A DNA stretch of 34,980 bases. Origin: Pseudomonadota bacterium. Its GTDB lineage: Bacteria > Pseudomonadota > Gammaproteobacteria > Burkholderiales > Sulfuricellaceae. The notes below the pieces were generated by a model. It searched no databases and was not told where the DNA came from. It worked only from the letters and a program-made list of their open reading frames with translations. The DNA lies in assembly GCA_021792335.1 (NCBI GenBank), contig JAJYUW010000009.1, forward strand, positions 1 through 34,980, read 5' to 3'. Both the position numbers and the translations under genes were made by a program. Positions 9,448 through 19,572 of the stretch are shown here, piece by piece (the stretch's first letter is position 1; each line of letters starts with the position of its first letter).

Positions 9448-9951
9448 CTACAGCCCCAGTGTCGTCGCGGTAATCGCGGGCGCAGAAGCATCGCGGATTT
9501 CCGCGAAGCGATTGATCAGCACGTGACTGCCTTCAACGTCGTTGAGTGCAAGCAGTGCGCGCGGGCCATCATAATGGAAACGATGCACATAACACGTCAG
9601 GTCTGCGACGGCGAAAGGGTCGTAGATGCATTTTGCTTCGGGTGTCGCTTTCATGATGGTGACGGCATGGCTGAATTGCTTGAACAGCATGATCATGCGC
9701 GGGCAAAAGCGGGTAAGGTAATCGGTGTCGTGCAGCACGATCTCAAGGCGGTTGCTGCGGCTTGCGAGGAGAAAGGTGCGCAGCAGTTCGAAGCGCCGCA
9801 AGGTGTTGTACCCGCCGTCTTCCAGATTGTAGTCAAAAATGCGCAAGTGCCGCCGCGCGAGTTCGATCAGGATATCGAGCGCTTCCTCATATTCCGCAAC
9901 GCCGTTGATTTGCCGGCGCAGCAAAACCGGTTTGTCTGGATTTTCGCTCAA
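9448..9951 (-). CDS. Conserved hypothetical protein
   Basis: 167-aa ORF 'LLRRQINGVAEYEEALDILIELARRHLRIFDYNLEDGGYN...', protein-like composition in an otherwise unoccupied interval. Confidence 0.75.
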   Translation of the reverse strand: MSENPDKPVLLRRQINGVAEYEEALDILIELARRHLRIFDYNLEDGGYNTLRRFELLRTFLLASRSNRLEIVLHDTDYLTRFCPRMIMLFKQFSHAVTIMKATPEAKCIYDPFAVADLTCYVHRFHYDGPRALLALNDVEGSHVLINRFAEIRDASAPAITATTLGL

Positions 9952-10030
9952 AATAATTTAATTATGGCAGGTGTTAATTCAAGCCGGAAGAAATCGTTTA
10001 AAATGTTGGCGTGCAGTCACAGGAGTTGCT

Positions 10031-10495
10031 ATGTTGCAAATCGGACAGCCTGCCCCCAAGTTTAGTTTGCCTGACGCGGAAATGGAAATCGCCAAGCTTT
10101 CCGATTTCAAGGGAAAGTATGTCGTCCTGTACTTTTATCCCAAGGATGATACGCCGGGGTGCACCATTGAAGCCATCGAATTCAGCGATCTGGATGATGA
10201 GTTTTCCCGTCTGAACGCGGTTGTGCTCGGCGTCAGCCGGGATGACTGTATCAGCCATGCCGCATTTCGCGACAAACATGGTATCGCAGTGCATTTGTTG
10301 TCTGATGCCGATGGCAAGGCGTGCGAGAAATACGGGGTGTGGCAGGAGAAAGAAAAAGACGGTGTGAAAAAAATGGGGATCGTCCGCTCGACGTTTGTCA
10401 TCGACAGGCAGGGCATCCTCAGGCATGCGCTGTACGGGGTCAATCCCCGCGGACACGCTGCAGAAGTTGTAAATTTAATCAAGGACATGGAGTAA
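10031..10495 (+). CDS. bcp: Thioredoxin-dependent peroxiredoxin, Bcp/PrxQ type
   Basis: 'MLQIGQPAPKFSLPDAEMEIAKLSDFKGKYVVLYFYPKDDTPGCTIEAIEF'; RBS aggag upstream of ATG 10031. Confidence 0.92.
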   Translation: MLQIGQPAPKFSLPDAEMEIAKLSDFKGKYVVLYFYPKDDTPGCTIEAIEFSDLDDEFSRLNAVVLGVSRDDCISHAAFRDKHGIAVHLLSDADGKACEKYGVWQEKEKDGVKKMGIVRSTFVIDRQGILRHALYGVNPRGHAAEVVNLIKDME

Positions 10496-10499
10496 TATT

Positions 10500-10982
10500 A
10501 TGCAGGTTTCAAAAAATTCAGTGGTGTCCATCAGTTTCGAGTTGAGCGACACCGCCGGCAAGCTCCTGGAAAAAAGCGAGCAGCCCATCAGCTACCTGCA
10601 CGGCGGCTATGACGGAATTTTCCCGACCGTGGAAGAAGCGCTGGAGGGTGTTGCCGAAGGCGGTTCTGTCGCGGTCACGCTGGATCCCGAGAACGCCTTC
10701 GGCGAGTTTGACGAAGAGCTGGTGCGCATCGAGCCTCGTGATGTTTTTCCAACGGACGATATTGAGGTGGGGATGCAGTTCCAGGCCGGCGCTGAAGGTT
10801 CGGATGAAGATATGATCTTCACGATAACGGACATCACAGCAGACAAAGTGGTGATCGACGGGAACCATCCCCTGGCCGGGCAGACGCTGCTGTTCAAATG
10901 CACAGTGGAAAGTGTTCGTCCCGCGAGTGCCGAGGAAATCGCCCATGGCCATGCGCATGGCGAGCACGGCCACCACCATTAA
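10500..10982 (+). CDS. slyD: FKBP-type peptidyl-prolyl cis-trans isomerase, SlyD-like
   Basis: 'SVVSISFELSDTAGKLLEKSEQPISYLHGGYDGIFPTVEEALEG...PENAFGEFDEELV', His-rich C-terminus HGHAHGEHGHHH. Confidence 0.9.
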   Translation: MQVSKNSVVSISFELSDTAGKLLEKSEQPISYLHGGYDGIFPTVEEALEGVAEGGSVAVTLDPENAFGEFDEELVRIEPRDVFPTDDIEVGMQFQAGAEGSDEDMIFTITDITADKVVIDGNHPLAGQTLLFKCTVESVRPASAEEIAHGHAHGEHGHHH

Positions 10983-11129
10983 CAGGCTGTTGAAATTCGT
11001 CCGGAATGCCCTTCGATACGCGCTTCGCGCTACTCAGGGCGAACGGTAATGTATTGATTCCGTTCGTGCTGAGTAGGCGGCTTTGCCGCCGTATCGAAGC
11101 ACAATAAGCGTTTTTCAACAACCTGTTAA
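10979..11129. repeat. Compound palindromic repeat between convergent slyD and mutS
   Basis: Outer 17-bp arms ttaacaggctgttgaaa (10979-10995) / tttcaacaacctgttaa (11113-11129), one mismatch; inner arms cttcgatacg...ctactcag..cgaacgg pair with ccgttcg..ctgagtag...cgtatcgaag. Confidence 0.85.
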
Positions 11130-13690
11130 TCCAGCAGTTTTCTCAGCTTATATACCAGATCCAGCGCTGCTTTCGGGGTGAGCTCGTCCGCTTCCACCCC
11201 GCGCAGCGTTTCCTCTAGCACTGAAGGCGCCGCAATCTGCGGCGTTTCGACAAACAGATCTCCCTGCATGCCGTCGCTGATGCCCTGCTGTTCCAGTTGC
11301 AGCAGGCGCCTCTTCGCCGCCTGGATCACTGCGGCGGGCACACCTGCCAGCGCCGCCACCTGCAGGCCGTAGCTCTGGCTCGCCGGCCCTTCCTGCACGC
11401 TGTGGAGGAACACGATGTGGTCGCGGTGCTCGAGCGCATCGAGGTGGACATTGGCAACCTGCCTGAATTCCTGCGCCAGCCGGGTGAGTTCGAAATAATG
11501 CGTGGCGAACAGGGTATGGCAGCGGGTCTTCTCGATCAGATGGCGGGCGATCGCCCAAGCCAGGGCAAGGCCGTCGAAGGTGGAAGTGCCGCGCCCGATT
11601 TCGTCCAGCAGAACCAGGCTATGTTCGGTTGCGCTGTGCAGGATGCTGGCTGCTTCCGTCATTTCCACCATGAAGGTGGAGCGGCCGCCGGCCAAATCGT
11701 CGGAGGCGCCGATGCGCGTGAATATCTGGTCGACGGGGCCGATTCTCGCACTGCTGGCCGGCACAAAGCTGCCACAGTGGGCGAGCAGTACGATCAGCGC
11801 GGTCTGGCGCATGTAGGTGGATTTTCCACCCATGTTCGGGCCGGTGACCAGCAGCATCTGGCGGGTGCGGGAAAGGCGTGCATCATTGGCGATGAAGTTG
11901 GCGGTTTGTGCCTCGACCACCGGGTGGCGCCCACCCACGATCTCGATTTCCGCAGTGTCGCTGAATTCGGGCGCGGTCCAGCCCAAAGTATGGGCCCGCT
12001 CCGCCAATGCAGCCAGCACGTCAAGCTCAGCCACCGCAGCGGCGATCGCCTGCAGTGCCTGGATGTGAGGGGCCAGCTTGTCCAGTAGCGCCTCGTACAG
12101 CAGTTTCTCACGTGCCAATGCCCGTTCCGAGGCCGACAGGGCTTTGTCTTCGAAGGCTTTCAGCTCCGGGGTGATGTAGCGTTCTGCGTTTTTCAGTGTC
12201 TGACGGCGGCGGTAATCGTCCGGCACCGCATCTGCCTGGCTGCGGCTGACTTCGATGTAGAAGCCGTGCACACGGTTGTATTCCACCTTGAGATTGGTGA
12301 TGCCGCTACGCTCGCGTTCCCTGGCTTCGAGGGCAAGCAGAAAATCACCGCAGTTACTCTGGATGGCGCGCAGTTCATCGAGCTCGGTGTCGTAGCCGTC
12401 GGCAATTACGCCACCGTCACGCAACACAACGCTCGGCTCGGGTTGGAGCGCGAACTTCAACTCGGACGCCAACGTTTCCGGTACATGCAGCAGACTGGAC
12501 AGTTGCGTCAGACGCGGGCTGTCGAGCTGTGCCGTTTCACGGCCTAACTGCGGCAGCAGCAGCAGGCTGTCGCGCAGGCCGGAGAGATCCCTGGGCCGGG
12601 CGCTTCGGAGTGCGATGCGCCCGGTGATACGCTCGATGTCGGCGATCTGCTTCAGTGCTTGATGGATGCGCGGGTAGGTCGCCAGGCCGGATTCCCCGAT
12701 GAGCGTTGAGATGGCGTCGAGGCGGGCGCGCAGTTCGGCTCTGTCGCGCAGCGGGTGATGCAGCCAGTGGCGGAGCAGGCGGCTGCCCATGCTGCTTGCC
12801 GTGGTGTCGATCTGCGAAAGCAGCGTTGGCGCCGGCTCTCCGCGCAGGGTTTCGGTAATTTCCAGGTTGCGCCGGGCAGCAGCGTCAAGCAGGACGTAGC
12901 CGTTTTCGTGTTCGACCCGGAGTGCCCTGATATGGGGAAGCGCGCCGCGTTGGGTGTTCTTGACGTATTCCAGCAAGGCGCCGGCGGCCCCGATGGCGCA
13001 ACTCAGATCGCCGCAGCCGAAACCCTGCAAATCCAGCGTGGCGAATTGCCGGCATAGTCCCTTCAGTGCCGAGTCATGATCGAACTGCCAGGGCGGCAGG
13101 ATCCTGCGGGCGCATTTCAGGTTTTCCAATGCGGCGTGGGTGTAGCCCTCCGGCAATAGAATTTCCGACGGCTTGAGGCGCTCCAGAACCGAACCGAGCC
13201 GTTCGGGGGGGGCTTCCGCGACAGTGAAGCGGCCGCTGGCGAGATTGAGCCAGGCCAGCCCCAGGATGGCATTCTGGGGCATCAGGGCGAGCAGCAAGCT
13301 GTCCTGCTTCTCGTCGAGCAGGGCGGAATCGGTCAAAGTTCCGGGGGTGAGGATGCGCATCACCTTGCGCTCTACCGGTCCCTTGGATGTCGCGGGATCG
13401 CCGACCTGCTCGCAGATCGCCACCGCTACGCCCAGCTTTACCAGCTTGGCGAGGTACTGCTCCGCAGCATGATATGGGACGCCCGCCATCTTGATCGGCT
13501 GCCCTGCCGTAGCGCCGCGCGTAGTGAGGGTGATGTCCAGCAGTTGCGCCGCTTTCTCCGCATCATGAAAGAACAGCTCGTAGAAGTCTCCCATGCGGTA
13601 GAACAGCAGCATGTCCGGGTGCTCTGCCTTGATGCGCAGATACTGCTGCATCATGGGCGTGTGCCGGGACAGGTCCTCCTGGGTGTTCAT
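11126..13690 (-). CDS. mutS: DNA mismatch repair protein MutS
   Basis: 854 aa; '[31 protein letters not shown]', Walker A '[14 protein letters not shown]', '[12 protein letters not shown]'. Confidence 0.98.
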   Translation of the reverse strand: MNTQEDLSRHTPMMQQYLRIKAEHPDMLLFYRMGDFYELFFHDAEKAAQLLDITLTTRGATAGQPIKMAGVPYHAAEQYLAKLVKLGVAVAICEQVGDPATSKGPVERKVMRILTPGTLTDSALLDEKQDSLLLALMPQNAILGLAWLNLASGRFTVAEAPPERLGSVLERLKPSEILLPEGYTHAALENLKCARRILPPWQFDHDSALKGLCRQFATLDLQGFGCGDLSCAIGAAGALLEYVKNTQRGALPHIRALRVEHENGYVLLDAAARRNLEITETLRGEPAPTLLSQIDTTASSMGSRLLRHWLHHPLRDRAELRARLDAISTLIGESGLATYPRIHQALKQIADIERITGRIALRSARPRDLSGLRDSLLLLPQLGRETAQLDSPRLTQLSSLLHVPETLASELKFALQPEPSVVLRDGGVIADGYDTELDELRAIQSNCGDFLLALEARERERSGITNLKVEYNRVHGFYIEVSRSQADAVPDDYRRRQTLKNAERYITPELKAFEDKALSASERALAREKLLYEALLDKLAPHIQALQAIAAAVAELDVLAALAERAHTLGWTAPEFSDTAEIEIVGGRHPVVEAQTANFIANDARLSRTRQMLLVTGPNMGGKSTYMRQTALIVLLAHCGSFVPASSARIGPVDQIFTRIGASDDLAGGRSTFMVEMTEAASILHSATEHSLVLLDEIGRGTSTFDGLALAWAIARHLIEKTRCHTLFATHYFELTRLAQEFRQVANVHLDALEHRDHIVFLHSVQEGPASQSYGLQVAALAGVPAAVIQAAKRRLLQLEQQGISDGMQGDLFVETPQIAAPSVLEETLRGVEADELTPKAALDLVYKLRKLLD

Positions 13691-13705
13691 GGCGTCGGTG
13701 CGGGT

Positions 13706-14500
13706 TTAATTGGCTTTGGCGGCGAGATGCGGCGCGATGGTCTGCAGCAGTTGGACAAAAATTTTCGGGTTGCCGGCCAGGATGTTGCCGCTTTGCAGGT
13801 AGTCAGGTTCGCCTTTGAAGTCGCCGACCAGTCCGCCCGCTTCCTGCACCATGAGTGCGCCGGCAGCGATATCCCAGGCATTCAGGTCGAATTCCCAGAA
13901 GCCGTCGAAGCGCCCGGCGGCGGTATAGGCCAGGTCCAGTGCGGCTGAACCGGGCCGGCGCAGGCCGGCGGTTTTCTGCATCAGTTCGCGGAAGATGCCG
14001 AGGTAGGCGTCGAGGTGGGTAAAGTCGCGGAACGGGAAGCCGGTGCCGATCAGGGCATCCTTGAGATATTCGCAGCGGCTCACGCGCAGGCGGCGGTCGT
14101 TGAGGAAGGCGCCGGCGCCGCGTGTGGCGGTGAACAGGTCGTTTCGGCTGGGGTCGTAGATCACGCCGTGGGTCAGCACGCCCTTGTGCTGCATGGCGAT
14201 CGAAACCGAATACTGCGGGAAGCCGTGGAGGAAATTGGTGGTGCCGTCAAGCGGATCGATGATCCACTGGTATTCCGAGTCGCCCTGTGCACCGCTTTCT
14301 TCTGCTAAAATCGCATGTTTCGGGTAGGCTTCCAGCAGGATTTCCTTGATTGCGTCTTCCGCTTTTTGATCCACTTCACTAACGAAATCGTTGAAGCTCT
14401 TGTGCTTGACCGTAAGCGAACTCAGGTCTAAAGAAGCGCGGTTGATGATCTGACCGGCGCGGCGCGCGGCCTTGACCGCGGTGTTGAGCATGGGGTGCAT
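13706..14500 (-). CDS. suhB: Inositol monophosphatase family protein SuhB
   Basis: '[26 protein letters not shown]', '[17 protein letters not shown]'; start ATG at 14500 ([16 protein letters not shown]). Confidence 0.95.
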   Translation of the reverse strand: MHPMLNTAVKAARRAGQIINRASLDLSSLTVKHKSFNDFVSEVDQKAEDAIKEILLEAYPKHAILAEESGAQGDSEYQWIIDPLDGTTNFLHGFPQYSVSIAMQHKGVLTHGVIYDPSRNDLFTATRGAGAFLNDRRLRVSRCEYLKDALIGTGFPFRDFTHLDAYLGIFRELMQKTAGLRRPGSAALDLAYTAAGRFDGFWEFDLNAWDIAAGALMVQEAGGLVGDFKGEPDYLQSGNILAGNPKIFVQLLQTIAPHLAAKAN

Positions 14501-14570
14501 GAGGCTTCCTAAAGGGTTTAATGAACAAAAACGCTGGGCGTATGGCCGCCATTTTAATGGGAAACCCCGG

Positions 14571-15320
14571 ATGAAGAAACAAAATGTCCTGAATAATATT
14601 CGTATCGTGCTTAGCCACACCAGCCATCCCGGCAATATCGGTGCCGCAGCGCGGGCAATGAAGACGATGGGCCTGGGCCGCCTTTGTCTGGTTAACCCCA
14701 AGTCCTATCCGGACCCTGTGGCTGATGCGCGCGCAACCGGTGCAGTCGATGTGCTTGAAAGTGCGCGGGTTTGCACAACCCTGGATCAGGCATTGTCCGG
14801 TACGGTTCTTGCCGTGGCCGTGACCGCCAGGCGACGCGATTTATCCCATGAAATGCTGGCCGCGCGCCAGGCGGCGTCCCGCATGCTTCTGCACGCCGCC
14901 CATGGTGAAGTGGCGCTGGTGTTCGGCACAGAGATGTCGGGACTTTCCAATGCCGAACTGGGCAAGTGCCAACTGCTCGCTACCATACCCGCCAACCCAG
15001 AATTTTCGTCACTGAACCTGGCGGCGGCGGTGCAGATTCTTTCCTACGAGCTGCGCATGGCATTTCTTGGCGAAACAGAAATGCCTGCGGCAAAAGCGAC
15101 GGAAACCGCCAGTTTTGAGGAGGTGGAGCGGTTCTACCAGCATCTAGAGCGCACGATTATCGATACCGGGTTTCTCGATCCAGCCAACCCCGGCCGCTTG
15201 ATGCAGCGCTTGAGGCGTCTGTTTGCGCGAGCGCAGATGGAAAAGGAGGAAGTCAGCATACTGCGCGGAATTCTGACTTCAATGGATAAATTTATCCGAA
15301 AAAGTGAAAAAAACCTATAG
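14571..15320 (+). CDS. trmJ: tRNA (cytidine/uridine-2'-O-)-methyltransferase TrmJ
   Basis: '[35 protein letters not shown]', '[18 protein letters not shown]', SpoU/TrmH family; divergent from suhB. Confidence 0.93.
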   Translation: MKKQNVLNNIRIVLSHTSHPGNIGAAARAMKTMGLGRLCLVNPKSYPDPVADARATGAVDVLESARVCTTLDQALSGTVLAVAVTARRRDLSHEMLAARQAASRMLLHAAHGEVALVFGTEMSGLSNAELGKCQLLATIPANPEFSSLNLAAAVQILSYELRMAFLGETEMPAAKATETASFEEVERFYQHLERTIIDTGFLDPANPGRLMQRLRRLFARAQMEKEEVSILRGILTSMDKFIRKSEKNL

Positions 15321-15341
15321 TTGACTAAAGGGGTCTGGAAT
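15317..15341 (+). promoter_or_regulatory. Candidate IscR type-1 site upstream of cysE
   Basis: atagttgactaaaggggtctggaat resembles the IscR type-1 consensus (ATASYYGACTRWWWYAGTCRRSTAT as I recall it); overlaps trmJ stop. Confidence 0.5.
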
Positions 15342-15375
15342 ATAATGGACTTCTTATATATTTCGGAATCTGCTG

Positions 15376-16128
15376 ATGTTTGAGCATTTGCGTGAAGATA
15401 TAGCGGTTGTGTTCGAGCGGGATCCGGCCGCGCGTTCCACCTGGGAGGTGTTGACCACCTATCCGGGTGTGCACGCGCTGCTGGTTTACCGTCTGTCGCA
15501 TCGCTTGTGGCTCTTGAACCTGAAATGGCTGGCACGCTTCGTCTCCTATCTGGGGCGTTGGCCCACTGGCATCGAAATCCACCCGGGCGCGACTATAGGC
15601 CGGCGCGTTTTCATCGATCATGGCATGGGCGTGGTAATCGGTGAAACAGCCGAGATCGGCGATGATTCCACTCTATATCATGGTGTCACGCTGGGCGGAA
15701 CCTCATGGAACAAGGGCAAGCGCCACCCGACCTTGGGCAAGGGCGTGGTGGTGGGGGCCGGGGCCAAGATTCTCGGCCCAATTACAATAGGCGATGGCGC
15801 CAAAGTCGGCTCCAATGCGGTGGTGGTAAAGGATGTGCCGGTGGGCGCCACGGCCGTCGGTATTCCGGCGCGGATACTTGATCCGGCACAGGCGGATGCG
15901 CGCGAAAGCAAGGCGCAAAAGATGGGATTTTCCGCCTATGCCATCAGCGCAGACATGAACGACCCGGTGGTCAAGGCTATCCATGGTTTGCTTGACCACA
16001 CCGTGGTGTTGGACCAGCGCATCGAACTGATTGTGACGCAGCTGAAGAAATTAGGTGTCGAGCCGGAGCAGTTGGTGCCGCCAAAAGATAAATTCGATGC
16101 GAACTATCTGAATAAAATAGTTGACTAA
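15376..16128 (+). CDS. cysE: Serine O-acetyltransferase
   Basis: Hexapeptide repeat '[47 protein letters not shown]' CysE signature. Confidence 0.96.
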   Translation: MFEHLREDIAVVFERDPAARSTWEVLTTYPGVHALLVYRLSHRLWLLNLKWLARFVSYLGRWPTGIEIHPGATIGRRVFIDHGMGVVIGETAEIGDDSTLYHGVTLGGTSWNKGKRHPTLGKGVVVGAGAKILGPITIGDGAKVGSNAVVVKDVPVGATAVGIPARILDPAQADARESKAQKMGFSAYAISADMNDPVVKAIHGLLDHTVVLDQRIELIVTQLKKLGVEPEQLVPPKDKFDANYLNKIVD

Positions 16129-16141
16129 AATAATAAGGTAT
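16117..16141 (+). promoter_or_regulatory. Candidate IscR type-1 autoregulatory site upstream of iscR
   Basis: atagttgactaaaataataaggtat, same 5' half ATAGTTGACTAAA as the cysE site; 39 nt before the iscR ATG; overlaps cysE stop. Confidence 0.6.
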
Positions 16142-16179
16142 TATAGAGTTGCACCGTAACTTAACGGGAAGGAACAATC

Positions 16180-16668
16180 ATGCGACTGACAACAAAAGGG
16201 CGTTTTGCGGTGACTGCGATGCTCGACCTGGGTTTGCGCCAGGGCGAGGGACCAGTGACGCTGGCCGGGATTAGCGAGCGCCAGAAAATCTCCTTGTCTT
16301 ATCTCGAGCAACTGTTTGGCAAGCTGCGCCGTCATGCCCTGGTGGAGAGCGTTCGCGGACCGGGAGGCGGTTATTACCTTGCCAAGGGGCTGGACGATAT
16401 CGCGGTCTCGGACATTATCAAGGCGGTAGACGAGTCGATCGACGCCACCCAGTGCGGCGGGCTGGGCAACTGCCACGACGAGCACGAGTGCATGACGCAC
16501 GATTTGTGGACCAACCTGAACACCAGGATCTTCGATTATCTGGCCTCTGTCAAATTGTCGCATTTGGTGGCGCAGCAGCGTGGCGTACCCGTGGGCCAGT
16601 TGCATGATGCCGGGGTGGTGCAGAAACGGCGTGGCGAGGTTAAGGCGGATGTTGCCGGCGTATTTTGA
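16180..16668 (+). CDS. iscR: Fe-S cluster assembly transcriptional regulator IscR (Rrf2 family)
   Basis: 'MRLTTKGRFAVTAMLDLGLRQ', cluster-ligand motif 'CGGLGNCHDEHECMTHDLW'. Confidence 0.96.
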   Translation: MRLTTKGRFAVTAMLDLGLRQGEGPVTLAGISERQKISLSYLEQLFGKLRRHALVESVRGPGGGYYLAKGLDDIAVSDIIKAVDESIDATQCGGLGNCHDEHECMTHDLWTNLNTRIFDYLASVKLSHLVAQQRGVPVGQLHDAGVVQKRRGEVKADVAGVF

Positions 16669-17854
16669 CCATAACGCCACCACGCCGCTCAGCGGGCGCG
16701 TGCTGGAGGCGATGCTGCCATACTTCACGGAAAGTTTCGGCAATGCCTCCAGTCGCCACGCCTTCGGCCGGGCGGCGCGCAAGGCGGTAGACGATGCCCG
16801 CGAGCAGGTGGCGGATGCCGTCGGTGCCCACCCATCGCAGGTCTATTTCGTCAGCGGCGGGACTGAAGCCAACAACCTGCTGATCAAGGGCGCGGCGGCC
16901 CGGCTCAGGCCGTCCCAGGCCGCAGTGAGCGCCGTGGAACACCCGTGCGTGATGAAACCGGCCCTGGCGCTGCGTGAGTCAGGCTGGAAGTTCAGGCAGT
17001 TTTCGGTTGATAATGCCGGCCGGCTTGATATGACGGACGTGCAGGCCGCGCTACGAGAGCCAACCGGTCTGGCCTCGGTGATGTTGGCTAACAATGAGAC
17101 TGGTGTGGTGCAGGATGTCGCGACCGTGGCGGAAATGGCGCGGGGTGCGGGCGCAGTTGTCCATACCGATGCGGTTCAGGCGTTTGGCAAGGTGCCGGTC
17201 AGTTTTGCCGATTTGAACGTGCATGCAATGACGCTTTCCGCACACAAGATATATGGACCAAAAGGCATAGCTGCCCTGATTCTGGACAAGCGCATCGACA
17301 TCATGCCGCAGATTATCGGCGGAGGGCATGAGAAGGGTTTGCGCGCCGGTACCGAGAACGTTCCGGCGATTGTCGGTTTTGGCGCTGCCTGCTCCCTGGC
17401 CGTGAGCGGCCTGGGGCGGTCGTCCCTTCAGCTTCAGCCATTACGGGAACGTCTGGATCAGGGGTTGCACGCGATGGGTGCGGTGTTGTTCGGCGCTAGC
17501 GCCGCACGTTTGCCCAATACCAGCTACTTTGCTTTTCCCGGGGTTGATGGTGAAACCCTGGTGATGGCCTTGGATCGTGCCGGATTTGCGGTGGCAAGCG
17601 GGTCTGCCTGTTCCAGCGACAGCACCGAGCCGAGCCCGGTATTGCTGGCCATGGGAGTCGAGCGCGAACTGGCGCGCTGCGCCGTGCGCGTCAGTTTGGG
17701 CAGGGGAAATGATATGGGCCAGGTTGAGCGGTTTTTGCAGGTGCTACAGGAAGAAATCTTCAGGTTGAAGCGGCTAATGACGGTCGCCCCACAAGGGGAC
17801 TCCGATCCGCTGCGAGCCATGAAACAGGCTCGTGCGGGGTCGTATACGCTTTAA
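16649..17854 (+). CDS. NifS-like cysteine desulfurase / class V aminotransferase with repeat-derived C-terminus
   Basis: 'AYFDHNATTPLSGRVLEAMLPYF', PLP lysine 'LSAHKIYGPKG', 'GFAVASGSACSSDSTEPSPVLLAMG'; ATG 16649 overlaps the iscR 3' end. Last ~22 codons lie in a dispersed repeat. Confidence 0.88.
   Translation: MLPAYFDHNATTPLSGRVLEAMLPYFTESFGNASSRHAFGRAARKAVDDAREQVADAVGAHPSQVYFVSGGTEANNLLIKGAAARLRPSQAAVSAVEHPCVMKPALALRESGWKFRQFSVDNAGRLDMTDVQAALREPTGLASVMLANNETGVVQDVATVAEMARGAGAVVHTDAVQAFGKVPVSFADLNVHAMTLSAHKIYGPKGIAALILDKRIDIMPQIIGGGHEKGLRAGTENVPAIVGFGAACSLAVSGLGRSSLQLQPLRERLDQGLHAMGAVLFGASAARLPNTSYFAFPGVDGETLVMALDRAGFAVASGSACSSDSTEPSPVLLAMGVERELARCAVRVSLGRGNDMGQVERFLQVLQEEIFRLKRLMTVAPQGDSDPLRAMKQARAGSYTL
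17782..17845. repeat. Copy of modular hairpin repeat at the 3' end of the NifS-like gene
   Basis: ggtcgccccacaaggggactccgatccgct...gcggggtcgtat; shares the exact 26-mer gccccacaaggggactccgatccgct (17786-17811) with 31028-31053. Confidence 0.85.
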
Positions 17855-17899
17855 ACCGGGTGCGGCAAACGAGAATTTTGGAAAGTGGAGAAACAGAAG

Positions 17900-19111
17900 A
17901 TGATTAAGCTACCGATTTATATGGATTATTCAGCGACCACGCCAGTTGACCCGCGGGTTGCCGAAAAAATGATTCCCTATCTGACCGAGAAGTTCGGCAA
18001 CCCTGCCAGCCGTTCCCATGAATTCGGCTGGGTGGCCGAAAAGGCGGTGGAAGAGGCGCGCGAGCAGGTTGCTGCGCTGGTCAATGCCGACCCCAGGGAA
18101 ATCATCTGGACCTCGGGTGCGACCGAATCGAACAACCTCGCCATCAAGGGCGCGGCGCACTTTTACAAGGGCAAGGGCAAGCATCTGGTTACCGTGATGA
18201 CGGAACACAAGGCGGTGATCGATACCATGCGCCACCTCGAAAGCGAAGGCTATGAGGTGACCTACCTCGTGCCGGAAACCAACGGCCTGGTGGATTTGGA
18301 GAAATTCAAGGCTGCCCTGCGTCCCGACACGACCGTCGCCTCCATCATGCTGGTCAATAACGAGATCGGCGTGATTCAGGACATCGCGGCGCTGGGCGAG
18401 GTTTGCCGCGCCAAGGGCGTCATTTTCCACGTCGATGCGGCACAGGCGACAGGCAAAGTGGCGATAGATCTGGCTAATCTCAAAGTGGATCTGATGTCCT
18501 TTTCCGCTCACAAGACCTATGGGCCGAAAGGTGTCGGCGCATTGTATGTGCAAAGGAAGCCGCGTATCCGTTTGGAGGCTCAGATGCACGGCGGAGGACA
18601 TGAAAGAGGCTTGCGCTCCGGCACGCTGGCGACACACCAGATTGTCGGTATGGGCGAGGCTTTCCGTATCGCACGTGAAGAGATGGCTACCGAGAACGAG
18701 CGCATCCGTTACCTGCGCGACCGGCTCTACAAGGGCCTGTCGCAAATCGAGGAGGTGCATGTCAATGGCGACATGGAACAGCGCGTGCCGCATAATCTCA
18801 ATATCAGCTTCAACTTCGTCGAGGGCGAATCGCTGATCATGGCGATTCGCGATCTCGCGGTTTCCAGCGGTTCCGCCTGTACCTCGGCCAGTCTTGAGCC
18901 TTCCTATGTGCTGCGTGCACTGGGGCGTAGCGATGAACTGGCGCACAGCTCGATCCGTTTCAGCATCGGCCGCTTCACCAGCGAAGCAGAGGTTGATTAT
19001 GCGATTGAACTGCTTAAAGCCAAGATCGGCCGCCTGCGCGAAATGTCGCCACTGTGGGACATGTTCAAGGAAGGTGTCGATTTGAGCACTGTGCAGTGGG
19101 CTGCCCATTAA
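17900..19111 (+). CDS. iscS: Cysteine desulfurase IscS
   Basis: '[44 protein letters not shown]', '[19 protein letters not shown]', '[23 protein letters not shown]'. Confidence 0.97.
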   Translation: MIKLPIYMDYSATTPVDPRVAEKMIPYLTEKFGNPASRSHEFGWVAEKAVEEAREQVAALVNADPREIIWTSGATESNNLAIKGAAHFYKGKGKHLVTVMTEHKAVIDTMRHLESEGYEVTYLVPETNGLVDLEKFKAALRPDTTVASIMLVNNEIGVIQDIAALGEVCRAKGVIFHVDAAQATGKVAIDLANLKVDLMSFSAHKTYGPKGVGALYVQRKPRIRLEAQMHGGGHERGLRSGTLATHQIVGMGEAFRIAREEMATENERIRYLRDRLYKGLSQIEEVHVNGDMEQRVPHNLNISFNFVEGESLIMAIRDLAVSSGSACTSASLEPSYVLRALGRSDELAHSSIRFSIGRFTSEAEVDYAIELLKAKIGRLREMSPLWDMFKEGVDLSTVQWAAH

Positions 19112-19134
19112 AGTATTTTTGAAGGAGAATTGTC

Positions 19135-19545
19135 ATGTCTTACAGCAACAAGGTATTGGATCATTACGAAAACCCCCGCAATGTCGGGGCCTTTGACAAG
19201 GATGATGCTGGAGTGGCCACCGGCATGGTGGGCGCCCCCGCCTGCGGCGACGTGATGAAACTGCAGATCAAGGTCAACAAGGACGGCGTGATCGAGGATG
19301 CCAAGTTCAAGACCTACGGCTGCGGTTCCGCGATTGCCTCCAGTTCGCTGGTGACGGAATGGGTCAAGGGCAAGACCTTGGACGAGGCGCTCACCATCAA
19401 GAACACCCAGATCGCCGAGGAGTTGGCGTTGCCGCCGGTGAAGATCCACTGTTCGGTACTGGCTGAAGACGCGATCAAGGCCGCTGTGGCCGATTACAAG
19501 TCCAGGCATGGCGCGATGGTGGAAACCGCCGCCTGCAAGGGCTAA
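19135..19545 (+). CDS. iscU: Fe-S cluster assembly scaffold IscU
   Basis: 'MSYSNKVLDHYENPRNVGAFDKDDAGVATGMVGAPACGDVMKLQIKV...TYGCGSAIASSSLVTEWVKGK', 'LPPVKIHCSVLAEDAIKAA'. Confidence 0.97.
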   Translation: MSYSNKVLDHYENPRNVGAFDKDDAGVATGMVGAPACGDVMKLQIKVNKDGVIEDAKFKTYGCGSAIASSSLVTEWVKGKTLDEALTIKNTQIAEELALPPVKIHCSVLAEDAIKAAVADYKSRHGAMVETAACKG

Positions 19546-19572
19546 TGCATACTTTTGGTTGAGGAGAGGACA

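Noticed and set aside
11297-12088. ORFs on the + strand inside mutS (also 12755-13057, 13469-13948)
   Set aside because: Antisense to conserved mutS/suhB; no motif; compositional artefact.
17930-19108. 392-aa ORF antisense to iscS
   Set aside because: Exact mirror of a highly conserved gene; His/Asp-rich composition typical of reverse-complement translation.
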